DNA of 64,000 nucleotides from positions 1 to 64,000 of the forward strand of contig JBBSTY010000002.1 in the NCBI GenBank assembly GCA_038235385.1, in the 5' to 3' direction. Origin of the DNA: JBBSTY01 sp038235385 (lineage in GTDB: Bacteria > Actinomycetota > Acidimicrobiia > Acidimicrobiales > Acidimicrobilacustridaceae). The translations under genes and the position numbers were made by a program. The notes beneath the pieces were generated by a model. It was not told the DNA's origin, searched no databases, and was given only the letters and a program-made list of their open reading frames with translations. Below, one piece after another: positions 7,575 to 17,038 of this stretch. Position 1 is the stretch's first letter. Each line of letters begins with the position of its first letter.

Positions 7575-10534
7575 GCATCGGCAAGCTCCTGCCGGGTCGG
7601 GCCGAGTACTACCTCGGCACCGTCGCCAACGGCGTCGAGGACTACTACACCGGCGCCGGCGAGGCGCCCGGCCAGTGGATCGGCAGGAGTGCCGATCGCC
7701 TCGGGCTGTCGGGCGAGGTCGACGCCGACCAGCTCCATCGGGTCCTCGACTTCAAGGACCCGACGACCGGCGAGCGACTCACGCGTGGCCACGCGGTGCC
7801 GAGGGTCGTGGGTTTCGACACCACGTTCTGCGCACCGAAATCCGTGTCCCTGTTGTTCGGACTTGGTGATCCCGAGGTCTCCAACGCGGTCCGCAACGCC
7901 CACGACGCTGCCGTCGCCCGGGCGCTCGAGATCTACGAGACGATCACCCAGGGTCGGCGAGGCGCCGGCGGGCACCAGATCGTCGAGGGCGAGGGGTTCG
8001 TCGGTGCGGCGTTCCGGCACCGGACGTCGCGCAACCTCGACCCGCACCTGCACACCCACGTCGTAGTCGCCAACCTCGTCCACGCCGCCGAGGACGACCG
8101 CCGGTCCGCCCTCGACGGCCGGCCGCTCTACCAGTGGTGCCGCACCATCGGGCACCTCTACAACGCCGAGCTGCGCCACGAGCTCACCCGCCGCCTCGGC
8201 GTCGAGTGGCACCCGGTCGAGGACGGCCTCGCCGACATCACCGGCATCCCCCGCCCCATCATCGATGCCTTCTCCACCCGCAGCGCCGAGATCGAAGCCG
8301 ACCTCGCCGAGCACGGGCTCTCCGGCGCCAAGGCCGCCCAGGACGCCGTCTACTTCACTCGATCCGCCAAGACCTACGACGTCAGCCCCGCCGGCCTCAT
8401 CACCCGGTGGCGGAACGAGGCCGAAGCCCTCGGCTTCGACACCGACGCGCTGGCCGACACCTTCGGCCGGGCTCGACCCCGACCCGTTCCGCTCGCCGGC
8501 AGCATCGAGGCTGACGACCTGTTCGCCCGGATAGCCGGCCCGGAAGGGCTGACCGCCTTGTCCTCGATGTTCGGACGCCGGGACGTGATCGAGGCCATCT
8601 GCGACTCGCTCCCCGCCGGCGGCCGCATCGACGACATCCTCGAGCTGGCCGACGCCTTCCTCGTGTCGGACCAGATCGTCGCCCTCGGCGAGCACGGGGA
8701 CGCACCGCTCCACCGTCGCAATGGCCACCTCGTCCCGTCCGGCCAGGACGTCGACCGCTACAGCACCCCGGAGATGATCGCCGTCGAGCAACGACTCCTC
8801 GCATCGGCCGCCCGCCGCCAAGACGACCGGGCGGGCATCGCGGACCCGGTCGCCGTCGGCCAGGCCCTCGACGCCCGGCCGACGATCACCGATGAGCAGG
8901 CGGCGATGGTGCGGCGGGTGTGCTCGAGCGGCGCCGGCGTCGACCTGGTCGAGGGAGTCGCCGGGTCGGGCAAGACCTTCGCCCTCGCCGCAGCGAACGA
9001 GGGGTGGACCGCGTCCGGGTTCACCGTGTCCGGAGCCTGCCTCGCCGCCAAGACTGCCCGCCGGCTCCAGAACGACGCCGGCATCCCGGCGACGACGCTC
9101 GACGCGCTGCTGCTCCGCCTCGAGCGCGAGCGACTGGGTCCGACCGACGTGGTCGTGGTGGACGAAGCCGCGATGGTGGGGACCCGCAAGCTCGAACGCC
9201 TCCTCGCCCACGCCGAAGCGGGCAGCGCCAAGGTCGTGCTCATCGGCGACCCGTGCCAGCTCCCCGAGATCGAAGCCGGCGGCGCGTTCGTCGGGCTCAC
9301 CCGTCGCCTCGGTGCCGTTGAGCTCACCGACAACCGCCGCCAACACGAAGCCTGGGAGCGGGCCGCCCTCGGTCAGCTCCGCAACGGCGACTCGGACCGT
9401 GGCATCGAGGCGTTCCTCGACCACGACCGGATCCACCTCGCCGACCAACCCCGCGACCTCCACCGCCAACTCGTCGACGACTGGTGGACCGCCTTCGACA
9501 ATCGGGAGCACGTGCTCATGTGCGCCGCGACCCGCCGCCAGGTCGACGAGCTCAACCACCTCGCACGCCTCCGCATGGCCGACGCCGAGATGCTCCTTGG
9601 CAACGGCCACTGGATCGGCGACCGCCACTACGCCATAGGCGACACGGTCCTCGCCCTGCGCAACGACTACTCCGTCGGCCTCCTCAACGGGGACGACGGC
9701 TGCGTCACGGGCATCGACCGCGAGCGACAGGAGCTCACCGTCGTCAACGAGCTCGGGCCCATGCGTATCCCGTTCGCCTACGCCGAACAATGGCTGACCC
9801 ACGGGTACGCCACCACCATCCACAAGGCCCAGGGCGCCACCGTCGACCGCACCTTCGTCCTCGCCGACGACACCGTCAGCCGCCCCCACCTCTACACCGC
9901 CCTCTCCCGAGGCCGGGTCAGCAACGACCTCTACGCCACCGTGTCCGACTGGCGAGACGAGATCCGCCACGCCCCCGAACACGAGACCGACCCACTCGAC
10001 GGCGTCCGCAACGCGGCGAGACGAGACGCCTCACAAGAGCTGGCCGTCGAGTCCGACGCCAGCCTGATCCCCACGGACGTACTTCGGGCGGAACACACCC
10101 ACCTGCTGAACGTCCTCGCCGGCGGCCCCCAGGACCGGACCTACGACCTGAAACAGATCACCGCTGAGATCCACGGCCTTCGTCGCTCGATCGCCGACGC
10201 GACCTCCCGCCGCGACGACGCGGCGGCGCAGCTCGAGGACATGGGTCCAGTCGGTCGCCGCATCCACCGCAAGGATCGGACACGGCTCGAGGATCAGATC
10301 GTTCGGACTGACTCCTTCATCGACGCCACGACAGCGAGGATCGCTGAGCGGTCGGCCGTGGCGACCACGTACAGCACCGAACTGAACCGACGTCGAGCCT
10401 GGGAGGCTCAGCATGAGCCCACCCGGGCACGCCTCAGCGCACTCGAGCAGCTGACGCGAGATCAGGCCGTCGTGAACTCCGATCGAACTGCGGCGGCCGA
10501 ACGTCACGTCGAGGTATTCGGAATTGGCGACTAG
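7568..10534 (+). CDS. MobF-type relaxase with SF1 helicase domain (TrwC/TraA-like)
   Basis: 988 residues from GTG at 7568, preceded by a CGGGAG box; the longer TTG start at 7547 is less likely. The N-terminal ~300 residues are a TrwC relaxase: Tyr pairs at residues 14-15 and 26-27 (nucleophile candidates) and the metal-binding HxHTH motif in DPHLHTHVVV (His160, 162, 164). The helicase part has Walker A in VEGVAGSGKTF (about residue 460), Walker B in VVVDEAAMVG and the late motif HGYATTIHKAQGAT. The C-terminal ~150 residues are charged and helical. It nicks and unwinds the element for conjugative transfer using a helper T4SS, since none is encoded nearby. Confidence 0.93.
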   Translation: MLSIGKLLPGRAEYYLGTVANGVEDYYTGAGEAPGQWIGRSADRLGLSGEVDADQLHRVLDFKDPTTGERLTRGHAVPRVVGFDTTFCAPKSVSLLFGLGDPEVSNAVRNAHDAAVARALEIYETITQGRRGAGGHQIVEGEGFVGAAFRHRTSRNLDPHLHTHVVVANLVHAAEDDRRSALDGRPLYQWCRTIGHLYNAELRHELTRRLGVEWHPVEDGLADITGIPRPIIDAFSTRSAEIEADLAEHGLSGAKAAQDAVYFTRSAKTYDVSPAGLITRWRNEAEALGFDTDALADTFGRARPRPVPLAGSIEADDLFARIAGPEGLTALSSMFGRRDVIEAICDSLPAGGRIDDILELADAFLVSDQIVALGEHGDAPLHRRNGHLVPSGQDVDRYSTPEMIAVEQRLLASAARRQDDRAGIADPVAVGQALDARPTITDEQAAMVRRVCSSGAGVDLVEGVAGSGKTFALAAANEGWTASGFTVSGACLAAKTARRLQNDAGIPATTLDALLLRLERERLGPTDVVVVDEAAMVGTRKLERLLAHAEAGSAKVVLIGDPCQLPEIEAGGAFVGLTRRLGAVELTDNRRQHEAWERAALGQLRNGDSDRGIEAFLDHDRIHLADQPRDLHRQLVDDWWTAFDNREHVLMCAATRRQVDELNHLARLRMADAEMLLGNGHWIGDRHYAIGDTVLALRNDYSVGLLNGDDGCVTGIDRERQELTVVNELGPMRIPFAYAEQWLTHGYATTIHKAQGATVDRTFVLADDTVSRPHLYTALSRGRVSNDLYATVSDWRDEIRHAPEHETDPLDGVRNAARRDASQELAVESDASLIPTDVLRAEHTHLLNVLAGGPQDRTYDLKQITAEIHGLRRSIADATSRRDDAAAQLEDMGPVGRRIHRKDRTRLEDQIVRTDSFIDATTARIAERSAVATTYSTELNRRRAWEAQHEPTRARLSALEQLTRDQAVVNSDRTAAAERHVEVFGIGD

Positions 10535-10781
10535 GAACAGCACCGACCAGTCACCGAAACAGGACGACCCTGGCGTCGGCGCCTCGGCCTACCGTCGCCG
10601 CCTCGCAAGACTCCTCCTGCGCCAAATTCTTAGCGACGACACCGGGGCCGCGCATCCCCACTCCGCACGACCGACTTGCGGGGGCGGTCACGAAGAGGGT
10701 CCTGCTGCAATCAACCACTGCCGCCCTCGCCAGCACGTCTCGTCCGGAGTCCCTAGGCTCACGTGCTGTGGGTACCGATAA
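10524..10781 (+). CDS. Possible small accessory ORF downstream of the relaxase, tail probably disrupted
   Basis: 85 residues from TTG at 10524, overlapping the relaxase end by 11 bases. The first ~40 residues look protein-like with an amphipathic helix (SAYRRRLARLLLRQILSDD). The rest is Cys/His/Pro-poor in pattern and reads into the less GC-rich cargo that begins near 10600, overlapping the next gene's start. One reading is an accessory mobilization gene cut by cargo insertion; another is chance. Low confidence. Confidence 0.3.
   Translation: MATRNSTDQSPKQDDPGVGASAYRRRLARLLLRQILSDDTGAAHPHSARPTCGGGHEEGPAAINHCRPRQHVSSGVPRLTCCGYR
10754..10759 (+). promoter_or_regulatory. -10 box TAGGCT, leaderless promoter of the kinase-ATPase gene
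   Basis: TAGGCT lies 8 bases before the GTG at 10768. No Shine-Dalgarno is present, so a leaderless transcript is likely. Confidence 0.45.
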
Positions 10782-13371
10782 GAACACGAACAGTGCCGAC
10801 CTGAGCGATGAACTGCGAGCCATGCTCAGTGGGGCGTCACTCATCGATGGGCCGCTTCACATCGATGGTGAGGACTTTCAACTCACTCACCTTCTTGCGT
10901 CGGGCAAGAAAGGCGTCGTCTGGAAGGGAGTCGACCGCCTTGGCCGCGTGCGGGCGATCAAGCTGGCAACCCCCGTCGATTACAAGGATCGACCCCCCCT
11001 CCAAGAGATCGCTCTCGCTGCAAAGCTTGATGTCTACGAATGCTTCGCGCGTCTGGAAAGGGGAGCGCGCATTCCACTGCCCGGCTTGGACGGGTCCCCC
11101 GTCGTTGCGGCGCTCGTCTCGGAGTGGATCGATGGACCGACGCTAGAGCACCTTCTAACTCAGGACCCGGAGGAGATCAACCCCGCCTTCATTCGCTCCT
11201 ACGTTAGCGGTGTTACCGATGCCCTCATGGCGCTAGACGCAGAAGGGTTGTGCCACGATGATCTCAACTTCGGAAATGTTATTGCAGCCAACCCGCCTCC
11301 AGCCCTAGCGAGAAAGAACCCCGACCGGACCTTTAAGGTAATTGACCTTGGCAGCTTGAAGGTCGCAGCAGATCACAACACCGAGAAGAAGGGGGCGGTA
11401 GACGACTACAGGTGGACTGCGCTCCACCTCACCGCCATGCACAACGTCTGCCGACGCAACGAGGGACTGACGCTTCGTGATGCCCGATTCTTAGATGAAC
11501 TCACGATCATTATCTCCCGACTTTTGGAGAGCGACCCGGTCCTTCGCCTTCGGGACCCAGCGATGCTGGCCCAGCAGGTTGAGTCCGCGTGGAGGCGAAC
11601 GCAAAGCGGACAAGCAAGGCGGGTGCAGCACCCATTCGACTACATATCCGCTGAACAGATGGCCGACGACGCCGTCCTGCGAAACATTTTCGCCGACTCA
11701 TTGCCCTGGCTCCAAGATGTCAATTCGACGACGCCCCATGTCGTAACGGGGCCGCGTGGATGTGGGAAGTCGACGATGTTCCGCTGGCTAGCTCTGCGAA
11801 CTCATGTGGAACTGGGCCACAGAGAGCCGAATCGAAAGGAACCACAACCGGAGATCTCGGGCTTCTACCTTCCCTGTGCAGTAGAGCTCCAAAACCGGGT
11901 CGGGTGGATTCGAAAGGACCACCTCACGGATTCTATGCGGGCCGAACTCATCCACTACTTTACGCTGCTCCTCATGCGCGAGGTCCTTCGGACCCTTGCT
12001 GCCATCGACGAGTACAGCGCCCCCGAGGACCCGAACGGCTACGCACATCTCTTCGACCTGAACGATTCAACTTCTCTGCAACTCTTCAACTATGTGTGCG
12101 ATGCCGTACTTCACGACAAACCCCCCCTCTATTCGGGCGTAAGCCGCATGCGACAGCTATCAACGGCCGTGCAGGCGGCCGTCATGGCTTCCTACCGCAG
12201 AATCCGCGACCGCAACGAGAGCCCGATCTCCAATCTCCTCGACGAATCAAGCCTCGGCGACTTTACAACCTATCTGGTCAAACTGTTTCCCTACTTCAAC
12301 GACCGCCATATCGTATTTCTTGTCGATGACTTCACAGTTCATCGGGTGCCAGTAGACGTCCAAAAGGTCTTGAACACCATTATCTGGCAGAGGCACCCCG
12401 CCCATACCTTCAAGCTCTCGGGCGAGAAGAACGGCGTTGTGCTTGATTCGGACCGTGGCTTGACTGCGGAGATTGCGAGAGAGCTCAAGGAGCTCGACTG
12501 CGGTGCAATGATGCTCGAAACGTCCGACGCACAGTTGGAGGCGTTCGCCATCGAGCTTCTTGACAACCGTCTTGCGGCTTGTGAGTACACCGGGAGGGCG
12601 ATGGACTTGCTCGGTGATTCTGACCTCGGCCTCAATCTAGATGGAACACGAACCTCCCTGGCAGAAGCACTCCGATCACAAGCGCTGTCGAAGGGCGCAA
12701 AGAACCCCGTCTACTTCGGAATTCCGACGATCGCCAAGCTGTGCTCGGGAGACGTAGCTGCGCTCTTGCTCGTCTTTGAGAGAATTCTTCGCAAGGGTGG
12801 AGTGACACCAGGTACGACGTCCGCAGTCTCGCGGAAGACACAACAGACCGCTATTCGAGACGTGTCAAGAGAACTTGTAAGCCAGCTCCGAACGTACTAT
12901 CCCACCGGTCCACGCATGCATCGATTTGCCACTGAGTTCGGGAGATACATTTCGCATACACTCCGCACCGCACCCCTACAGTCGACTGGCCCTCAGACCC
13001 GTCGCGTTCCCGTAGAGAGTCCACGAATCGAAGTCGATGGCCAGGCGGCCGCACTTGAGACCGTCGAAGCAGACGAAGACCTTCGGGAGCTGTATGACGA
13101 TCTCCTTCGGCGAGCTGTCTTGATTGACATGGACGCTGGCAATGCCCGACACGGATACGACACATCGCTGCGTTTGCACTTTAGGCGGGTGTTTCTTCCG
13201 ATGTTCAATGCGCCACTTGGTAAGAATCGACCGATCGCGATTAAGCCGGATGAATTTGAATATCTCCTGCGATCGCCGAAGCAGGGTTTCGAACTACTGT
13301 CTTCCAAAGCCGGCCGGAAGCGATCTCGTTCAAACGAGGTCGAGGAGCTTACACTTGATGGGATAGATTGA
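10768..13371 (+). CDS. Protein kinase domain fused to an ORC/CDC6-like P-loop ATPase
   Basis: 867 residues. Residues ~36-275 form a Ser/Thr-kinase fold: glycine loop near 44-51, the VAIK-type lysine in RAIKLA (Lys65), helix-C Glu80, the catalytic loop HDDLNFGN (163-170, Asp165/Asn170) and a DLG in place of DFG (193-195), so it may be active. Residues ~290-760 form an AAA+/STAND-like ATPase: Walker A GPRGCGKST (328-336), Walker B IVFLVDDF (515-522). The ATPase resembles ORC-CDC6-type proteins of accessory islands (inference). The next gene begins at the very next base, so the two are one unit. Probable role: sensor/signal protein of a defence system acting with its partner. Composition differs from the relaxase just upstream, consistent with separate acquisition. 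Confidence 0.75.
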   Translation: MGTDKNTNSADLSDELRAMLSGASLIDGPLHIDGEDFQLTHLLASGKKGVVWKGVDRLGRVRAIKLATPVDYKDRPPLQEIALAAKLDVYECFARLERGARIPLPGLDGSPVVAALVSEWIDGPTLEHLLTQDPEEINPAFIRSYVSGVTDALMALDAEGLCHDDLNFGNVIAANPPPALARKNPDRTFKVIDLGSLKVAADHNTEKKGAVDDYRWTALHLTAMHNVCRRNEGLTLRDARFLDELTIIISRLLESDPVLRLRDPAMLAQQVESAWRRTQSGQARRVQHPFDYISAEQMADDAVLRNIFADSLPWLQDVNSTTPHVVTGPRGCGKSTMFRWLALRTHVELGHREPNRKEPQPEISGFYLPCAVELQNRVGWIRKDHLTDSMRAELIHYFTLLLMREVLRTLAAIDEYSAPEDPNGYAHLFDLNDSTSLQLFNYVCDAVLHDKPPLYSGVSRMRQLSTAVQAAVMASYRRIRDRNESPISNLLDESSLGDFTTYLVKLFPYFNDRHIVFLVDDFTVHRVPVDVQKVLNTIIWQRHPAHTFKLSGEKNGVVLDSDRGLTAEIARELKELDCGAMMLETSDAQLEAFAIELLDNRLAACEYTGRAMDLLGDSDLGLNLDGTRTSLAEALRSQALSKGAKNPVYFGIPTIAKLCSGDVAALLLVFERILRKGGVTPGTTSAVSRKTQQTAIRDVSRELVSQLRTYYPTGPRMHRFATEFGRYISHTLRTAPLQSTGPQTRRVPVESPRIEVDGQAAALETVEADEDLRELYDDLLRRAVLIDMDAGNARHGYDTSLRLHFRRVFLPMFNAPLGKNRPIAIKPDEFEYLLRSPKQGFELLSSKAGRKRSRSNEVEELTLDGID

Positions 13372-14475
13372 ATGCGTTACCAGCTGCGAAAGATCGACCT
13401 AGAGTCCGCGGCGCTTGGTCTGCCCACGCTGAAGCCTCTCAGTATTCGAGGCGCCCACTACGATGTCGGCATATTTCCTTTGGGTTTCGAGGATCGATGC
13501 CTAGCGCTGGCCGATCGTTGCGTCAAGGACAACGTCACCATCGATCGAAAGGTGGTGGTCATATATCCTGGCAACGCTAAGGACAACGAGACGAACTGGC
13601 CACAGCTCAGTGAGAGTCTGGGAAAGATCCCGGGTAACGGTGTGGAGCGAGTCTCGGTTCAAGACATGCGTTCGTGGGTGTTGAATGACTCACACCTGGG
13701 CGAGTCGGGTTCTCGAGTGATTGTAGATACGAGCGGTTCGTCTAATAGTTTGACGATGCGACTGGTTTGGGCCTTTCTCGAACGCGACGTGAGTCTGACG
13801 CTCGGTTTCGGAGAGGCAAAGCAGTACTTCCCACTTGAGCCAGCAACGAAGCGACCCACGGCTCGAGGCATGAGTGGCCTAGACGTCAGCGTCGAACATC
13901 CGGGCCTGCAGTCCGGATACTCTCGCGATAGCGTGATTCTGGTTCCAGGGTTCGACAAGGATAGAGCCCGCAAAGTGCTGAACTGGGTCGACCCGGTCCT
14001 GTTGACTTCAGCCTATGACCAGGTGACATGGGTCTTGGGCGTTCCACACCTGAAGAAGGATCGATGGCGGGTGGACGAGCTCCGGGCAATCCACGAGCTC
14101 GGTGATAACTCACCGTGGCACAATGTCACGCTCTGCTCCACATTTGACTATTTGGAGAGTTGGCGGACATTGGAAGCGATCTACCAAGATCGCAAGAGTG
14201 ACGATCGTTTCACATTGTCGCCAATGGGGTCCAAATTGCAGGCGATTGGAAGTGCTCTATTTTGCCACTCGCGATCTGACGTACGGGTGGTCTTCTCGTT
14301 GCCAAAGTCGTACTCAACTAAGGCGTACTCATTCGGGATCCGTCGGCTCTGGCAACTCGATTTTGAGAGTACGCAGTCGCTACGAACGACGGTCGAATCG
14401 GTCGATTCTCTCGAAGTCATCGATACAGACTCGGATCAAGTGTTGCTCTCCGGTACCGAGCGAGTCTGGCAGTAG
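13372..14475 (+). CDS. Partner of the kinase-ATPase; Rossmann-like, family not recognised
   Basis: 367 residues, soluble. The ATG follows the kinase-ATPase stop with no gap (TGA-ATG). The N-terminal half looks like an alpha/beta Rossmann-type domain: GIFPLGFEDRCLALADRC, VVVIYPGN, then RVIVDTSGSSNSLTMRLVWA. The last motif recalls the ligand-binding loop of CARF/SAVED-type nucleotide sensors (aspartate, Ser/Thr/Gly-rich turn, helix), but this is only a resemblance. The C-terminal half alternates strands and helices without a motif I can name. Context: obligate neighbour of an ATPase with a kinase domain on a mobile element, so it is probably the sensor or effector of that pair. Confidence 0.65.
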   Translation: MRYQLRKIDLESAALGLPTLKPLSIRGAHYDVGIFPLGFEDRCLALADRCVKDNVTIDRKVVVIYPGNAKDNETNWPQLSESLGKIPGNGVERVSVQDMRSWVLNDSHLGESGSRVIVDTSGSSNSLTMRLVWAFLERDVSLTLGFGEAKQYFPLEPATKRPTARGMSGLDVSVEHPGLQSGYSRDSVILVPGFDKDRARKVLNWVDPVLLTSAYDQVTWVLGVPHLKKDRWRVDELRAIHELGDNSPWHNVTLCSTFDYLESWRTLEAIYQDRKSDDRFTLSPMGSKLQAIGSALFCHSRSDVRVVFSLPKSYSTKAYSFGIRRLWQLDFESTQSLRTTVESVDSLEVIDTDSDQVLLSGTERVWQ

Positions 14476-14496
14476 TCTTTCCTGAGTTCGATACCA

Positions 14497-15660
14497 CTAG
14501 GTCCATAGCTTCCACGTGTCGGGATCGAACTTCTTCCAGTCCAAGTCTCTCTCAGATCGCCCTAGCCCCCATCGCTTGAGCCAGAACGATCCGATCTCGT
14601 CTATAGATGATGTGTCCCAGAGCAAGCGCGAGTGATCGCCGGTGAGCCATTTTTGGGCGTTTCGAGCCAATGGCCCCACGTACACCTGTCTCTGGATCCC
14701 GTGAGCGCGCAGAGCGTCCCCACCCATCCCGAGATCGTTTAATGCGATCTGGATGGCCTCCCTTCGGTTGCGAAACCCCGCGCCGCCCCACTTGGCGTTT
14801 CGCGCAGGCTTCCGGCTCCCAAGTTCAACGGTTGACGCGTACGAAGCCAGCTGGTCGTAAAGACCTCCAGACAAGTGAAAGTCGCCCGTACCCTGTGTGT
14901 AGCCGACTGGGAGCCATGCGGCTCGGCCGGACGGAGCCTTGAGTCTGTTGTACATAGAAGAGCGGCCCAGTGCGGACATGGTGGTTATAGCTGCGAGCCG
15001 TGCGTCCGGATCGCGTCCGGAGATCTCCGAGGTCCGATGTCGGTACTTCTTCTCAAAGGCGATTCGAACTTCCGTACTAGTGGCACACAGCGCCACTAGC
15101 TTGCCACCGAGTATGTGCTGATATGGCGGAACTGCACCGAGACAGAACGCGTCAAGAACGTTGACGAGCTTCTCCTTCCGGCGAGCTGCATCCCAACCAA
15201 TCCAGGAATCGCGTGCCTTCATCGCAATTACTGGATCACTCAATCCAATTACCCCGATGAGCGCATCATCGTGCGCCTCATCGACAACAAGGAAGCGGAG
15301 TCTCCGCCCGTACCCTGAACTCACTGGTACGGACCAATGCAAACTTGCCCATCGCCATAAGGCCCCTTCTTCTGACCGCCAGTCGTCGACGAGGAGAAGC
15401 TTCGGCCTGATGGAGATCGGGTCGAGTTGATCCCCAGGCAGCAGGTGCCCGACAAGGCGGGCCTCACGTCGGTGGAGAGCCGGCTCGGCCCGTTTGCGGG
15501 CATCACTCACAGACTCACTGTGGGCGGCGCGAATCGACTCCTTGTCCCTGGGTCCTACGAACTCCAGGCGCCCAGACCGGATCACGAATCCGCGGTCGAG
15601 AAGATGAGCCTTCACCTTCCGACGGAGGTCCGCCTTCTCCTGCGCCGACACATTTCTCAC
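14497..15660 (-). CDS. druA: DruA-family protein (Druantia anti-phage component, DUF4338-like)
   Basis: 387 residues from GTG at 15660; an in-frame ATG at 15795 would add 45 low-complexity residues. The conserved DruA core is strong: GYGRRLRFLVVDEAHDDALI, KARDSWIGWDAARR, CLGAVPPYQHILGGKLVALC, then TTMSALGRSSMYNRLK and VGYTQGTGDFH. DruA is a component of the type I Druantia anti-phage system, where it accompanies DruB-E; no large DruE helicase or other Dru gene is present here. It is convergent with the kinase-ATPase/partner pair (stops about 20 bases apart). It either acts alone or joins with that pair. Mechanism unknown. Confidence 0.82.
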   Translation of the reverse strand: MRNVSAQEKADLRRKVKAHLLDRGFVIRSGRLEFVGPRDKESIRAAHSESVSDARKRAEPALHRREARLVGHLLPGDQLDPISIRPKLLLVDDWRSEEGALWRWASLHWSVPVSSGYGRRLRFLVVDEAHDDALIGVIGLSDPVIAMKARDSWIGWDAARRKEKLVNVLDAFCLGAVPPYQHILGGKLVALCATSTEVRIAFEKKYRHRTSEISGRDPDARLAAITTMSALGRSSMYNRLKAPSGRAAWLPVGYTQGTGDFHLSGGLYDQLASYASTVELGSRKPARNAKWGGAGFRNRREAIQIALNDLGMGGDALRAHGIQRQVYVGPLARNAQKWLTGDHSRLLWDTSSIDEIGSFWLKRWGLGRSERDLDWKKFDPDTWKLWT

Positions 15661-15856
15661 GATCGTGGTCGATCCGGTCCCGGGGCGGCTGATCGTACTC
15701 CCAAGGGGAGAGGGGGCAGCTCGTTCGACTCGATGTTGACCACTGCGCCGGCGTCTGACGACCGTCGAGCGTTCGAGTCGACACCGATCGGCCAAGGCCC
15801 CTCGAAGTCGCTAGGGCCATTGCTTGACGGCTCAGCCCCGAGAATGACCAACGGAC

Positions 15857-17014
15857 TCACTTGCCTTCACCGCCCCGCTTGCTGAAGATGGCGGCCGCCA
15901 CGGTGTTCGCCGCGTCGGCGTCGAGGCTGGGGGCGACGTGGCTGTAGGTGTCGATGGTGACGGCGATGGTGGCGTGGCCGAGGCGGTCGCTGACGACCTT
16001 GGGGTGGACGCCGGCCTTCAGCGCGAGCGTCGCCCAGGTGTGGCGGAGGTTGTGCGGGCCCCGGAGCATCGGCAGGCCGGCTTCGGCGACCTTCTTCTTG
16101 AACACGCGGCTGAAGACGTCGGGGTGCACGGGTGAACCGTCCTGCTTGGCGAAGACGAGGTTGCGGCTGGTGTCGTACGCCGGGCCCAGCGCCAACCGCT
16201 CCTCGGCTTGGTCCTTGCGCAGCTGGCGGAGGACGTCGACCGTCACCGGGTCGAGGGAGACGGTGCGGCGGCTGCGGTTGGTCTTGGTGGTGGAGAACAC
16301 GAGCTTGGCGTCGATGCACTGGAGGGTCTGGACGACGGAGAGGCGGCCGTTGTCGAGGTCGAGGTCGGACCAGCGCAGGCCGAACACCTCGCCGCGGCGC
16401 ATGCCGGTGGTGGCCAGCACGATGTAGGCCGGGAACAGGCGGTCGTCGCTGACGTGCTCGAGGAACGCTTCGAGCTCCTCGGCCGTCCACGTCACCGACT
16501 CGTGGCGAGGGACCGACGGCGGGCGGGCGATGCCGGCGACGTTGCGGTTCACCAGGTCGAGGCGTACGGCATCGACCAGGGCGCGGTGCAGGACGATGTG
16601 GCAGTTGCGCACGGTCTTCGGTGCGAGCGGTCCGCCGTAACGGCCGCCGTCCTTGCGGAGCTTGGCGTAGGCGGTCTCGACCTGCAGCGGGGTGAGCGAC
16701 TGGAGCCGAACCTCGCCGAGCTGCTCGACCAGGCGGTCGACGGCGATGCGGTAGCCGTACCAGGTGGACTCGCGCACCTGGGCCCGCATCGTTTCGAGCC
16801 ACTGGCGCAGGTACTCACCGACCTTGAGGGTCGAGCGCGAGACGTAGCTGCCCTCATCGACGGAGTTGAGGACCTCGCGCATCCCGGCCTCGGCCGCCTT
16901 GCGCGTCGGGAACCCGCCCTTGGTCCGCTGCCGGCGCTTGCCCGTGACCGGGTCGGTGCCGACGTCGACGACGAACGCCCAACCCGTGCCTCGGCGGTGG
17001 ACTCGACCACGCAT
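15857..17014 (-). CDS. int: Tyrosine integrase of the element
   Basis: 385 residues. N-terminal AP2-like arm-binding domain (GKRRQRTKGGFPTRKAAE), SAM-like core-binding domain (~60-165), then the catalytic domain with the full pentad: Arg206 in GMRRGE, Lys244 in TTKT, His321 and Arg324 in HNLRHTW, His347 in LGHAT and nucleophile Tyr357 in DTYSH. It is 102 bases from the tRNA-Leu 3' end in the orientation typical of tRNA-targeting integrases. The region between holds the paired GTGAGC repeat and a hairpin. It should catalyse integration at, and (with an HTH directionality factor) excision from, the tRNA 3' end. Confidence 0.95.
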   Translation of the reverse strand: MRGRVHRRGTGWAFVVDVGTDPVTGKRRQRTKGGFPTRKAAEAGMREVLNSVDEGSYVSRSTLKVGEYLRQWLETMRAQVRESTWYGYRIAVDRLVEQLGEVRLQSLTPLQVETAYAKLRKDGGRYGGPLAPKTVRNCHIVLHRALVDAVRLDLVNRNVAGIARPPSVPRHESVTWTAEELEAFLEHVSDDRLFPAYIVLATTGMRRGEVFGLRWSDLDLDNGRLSVVQTLQCIDAKLVFSTTKTNRSRRTVSLDPVTVDVLRQLRKDQAEERLALGPAYDTSRNLVFAKQDGSPVHPDVFSRVFKKKVAEAGLPMLRGPHNLRHTWATLALKAGVHPKVVSDRLGHATIAVTIDTYSHVAPSLDADAANTVAAAIFSKRGGEGK

Positions 17015-17038
17015 GGGATGAGACTACACGAAACGCTT

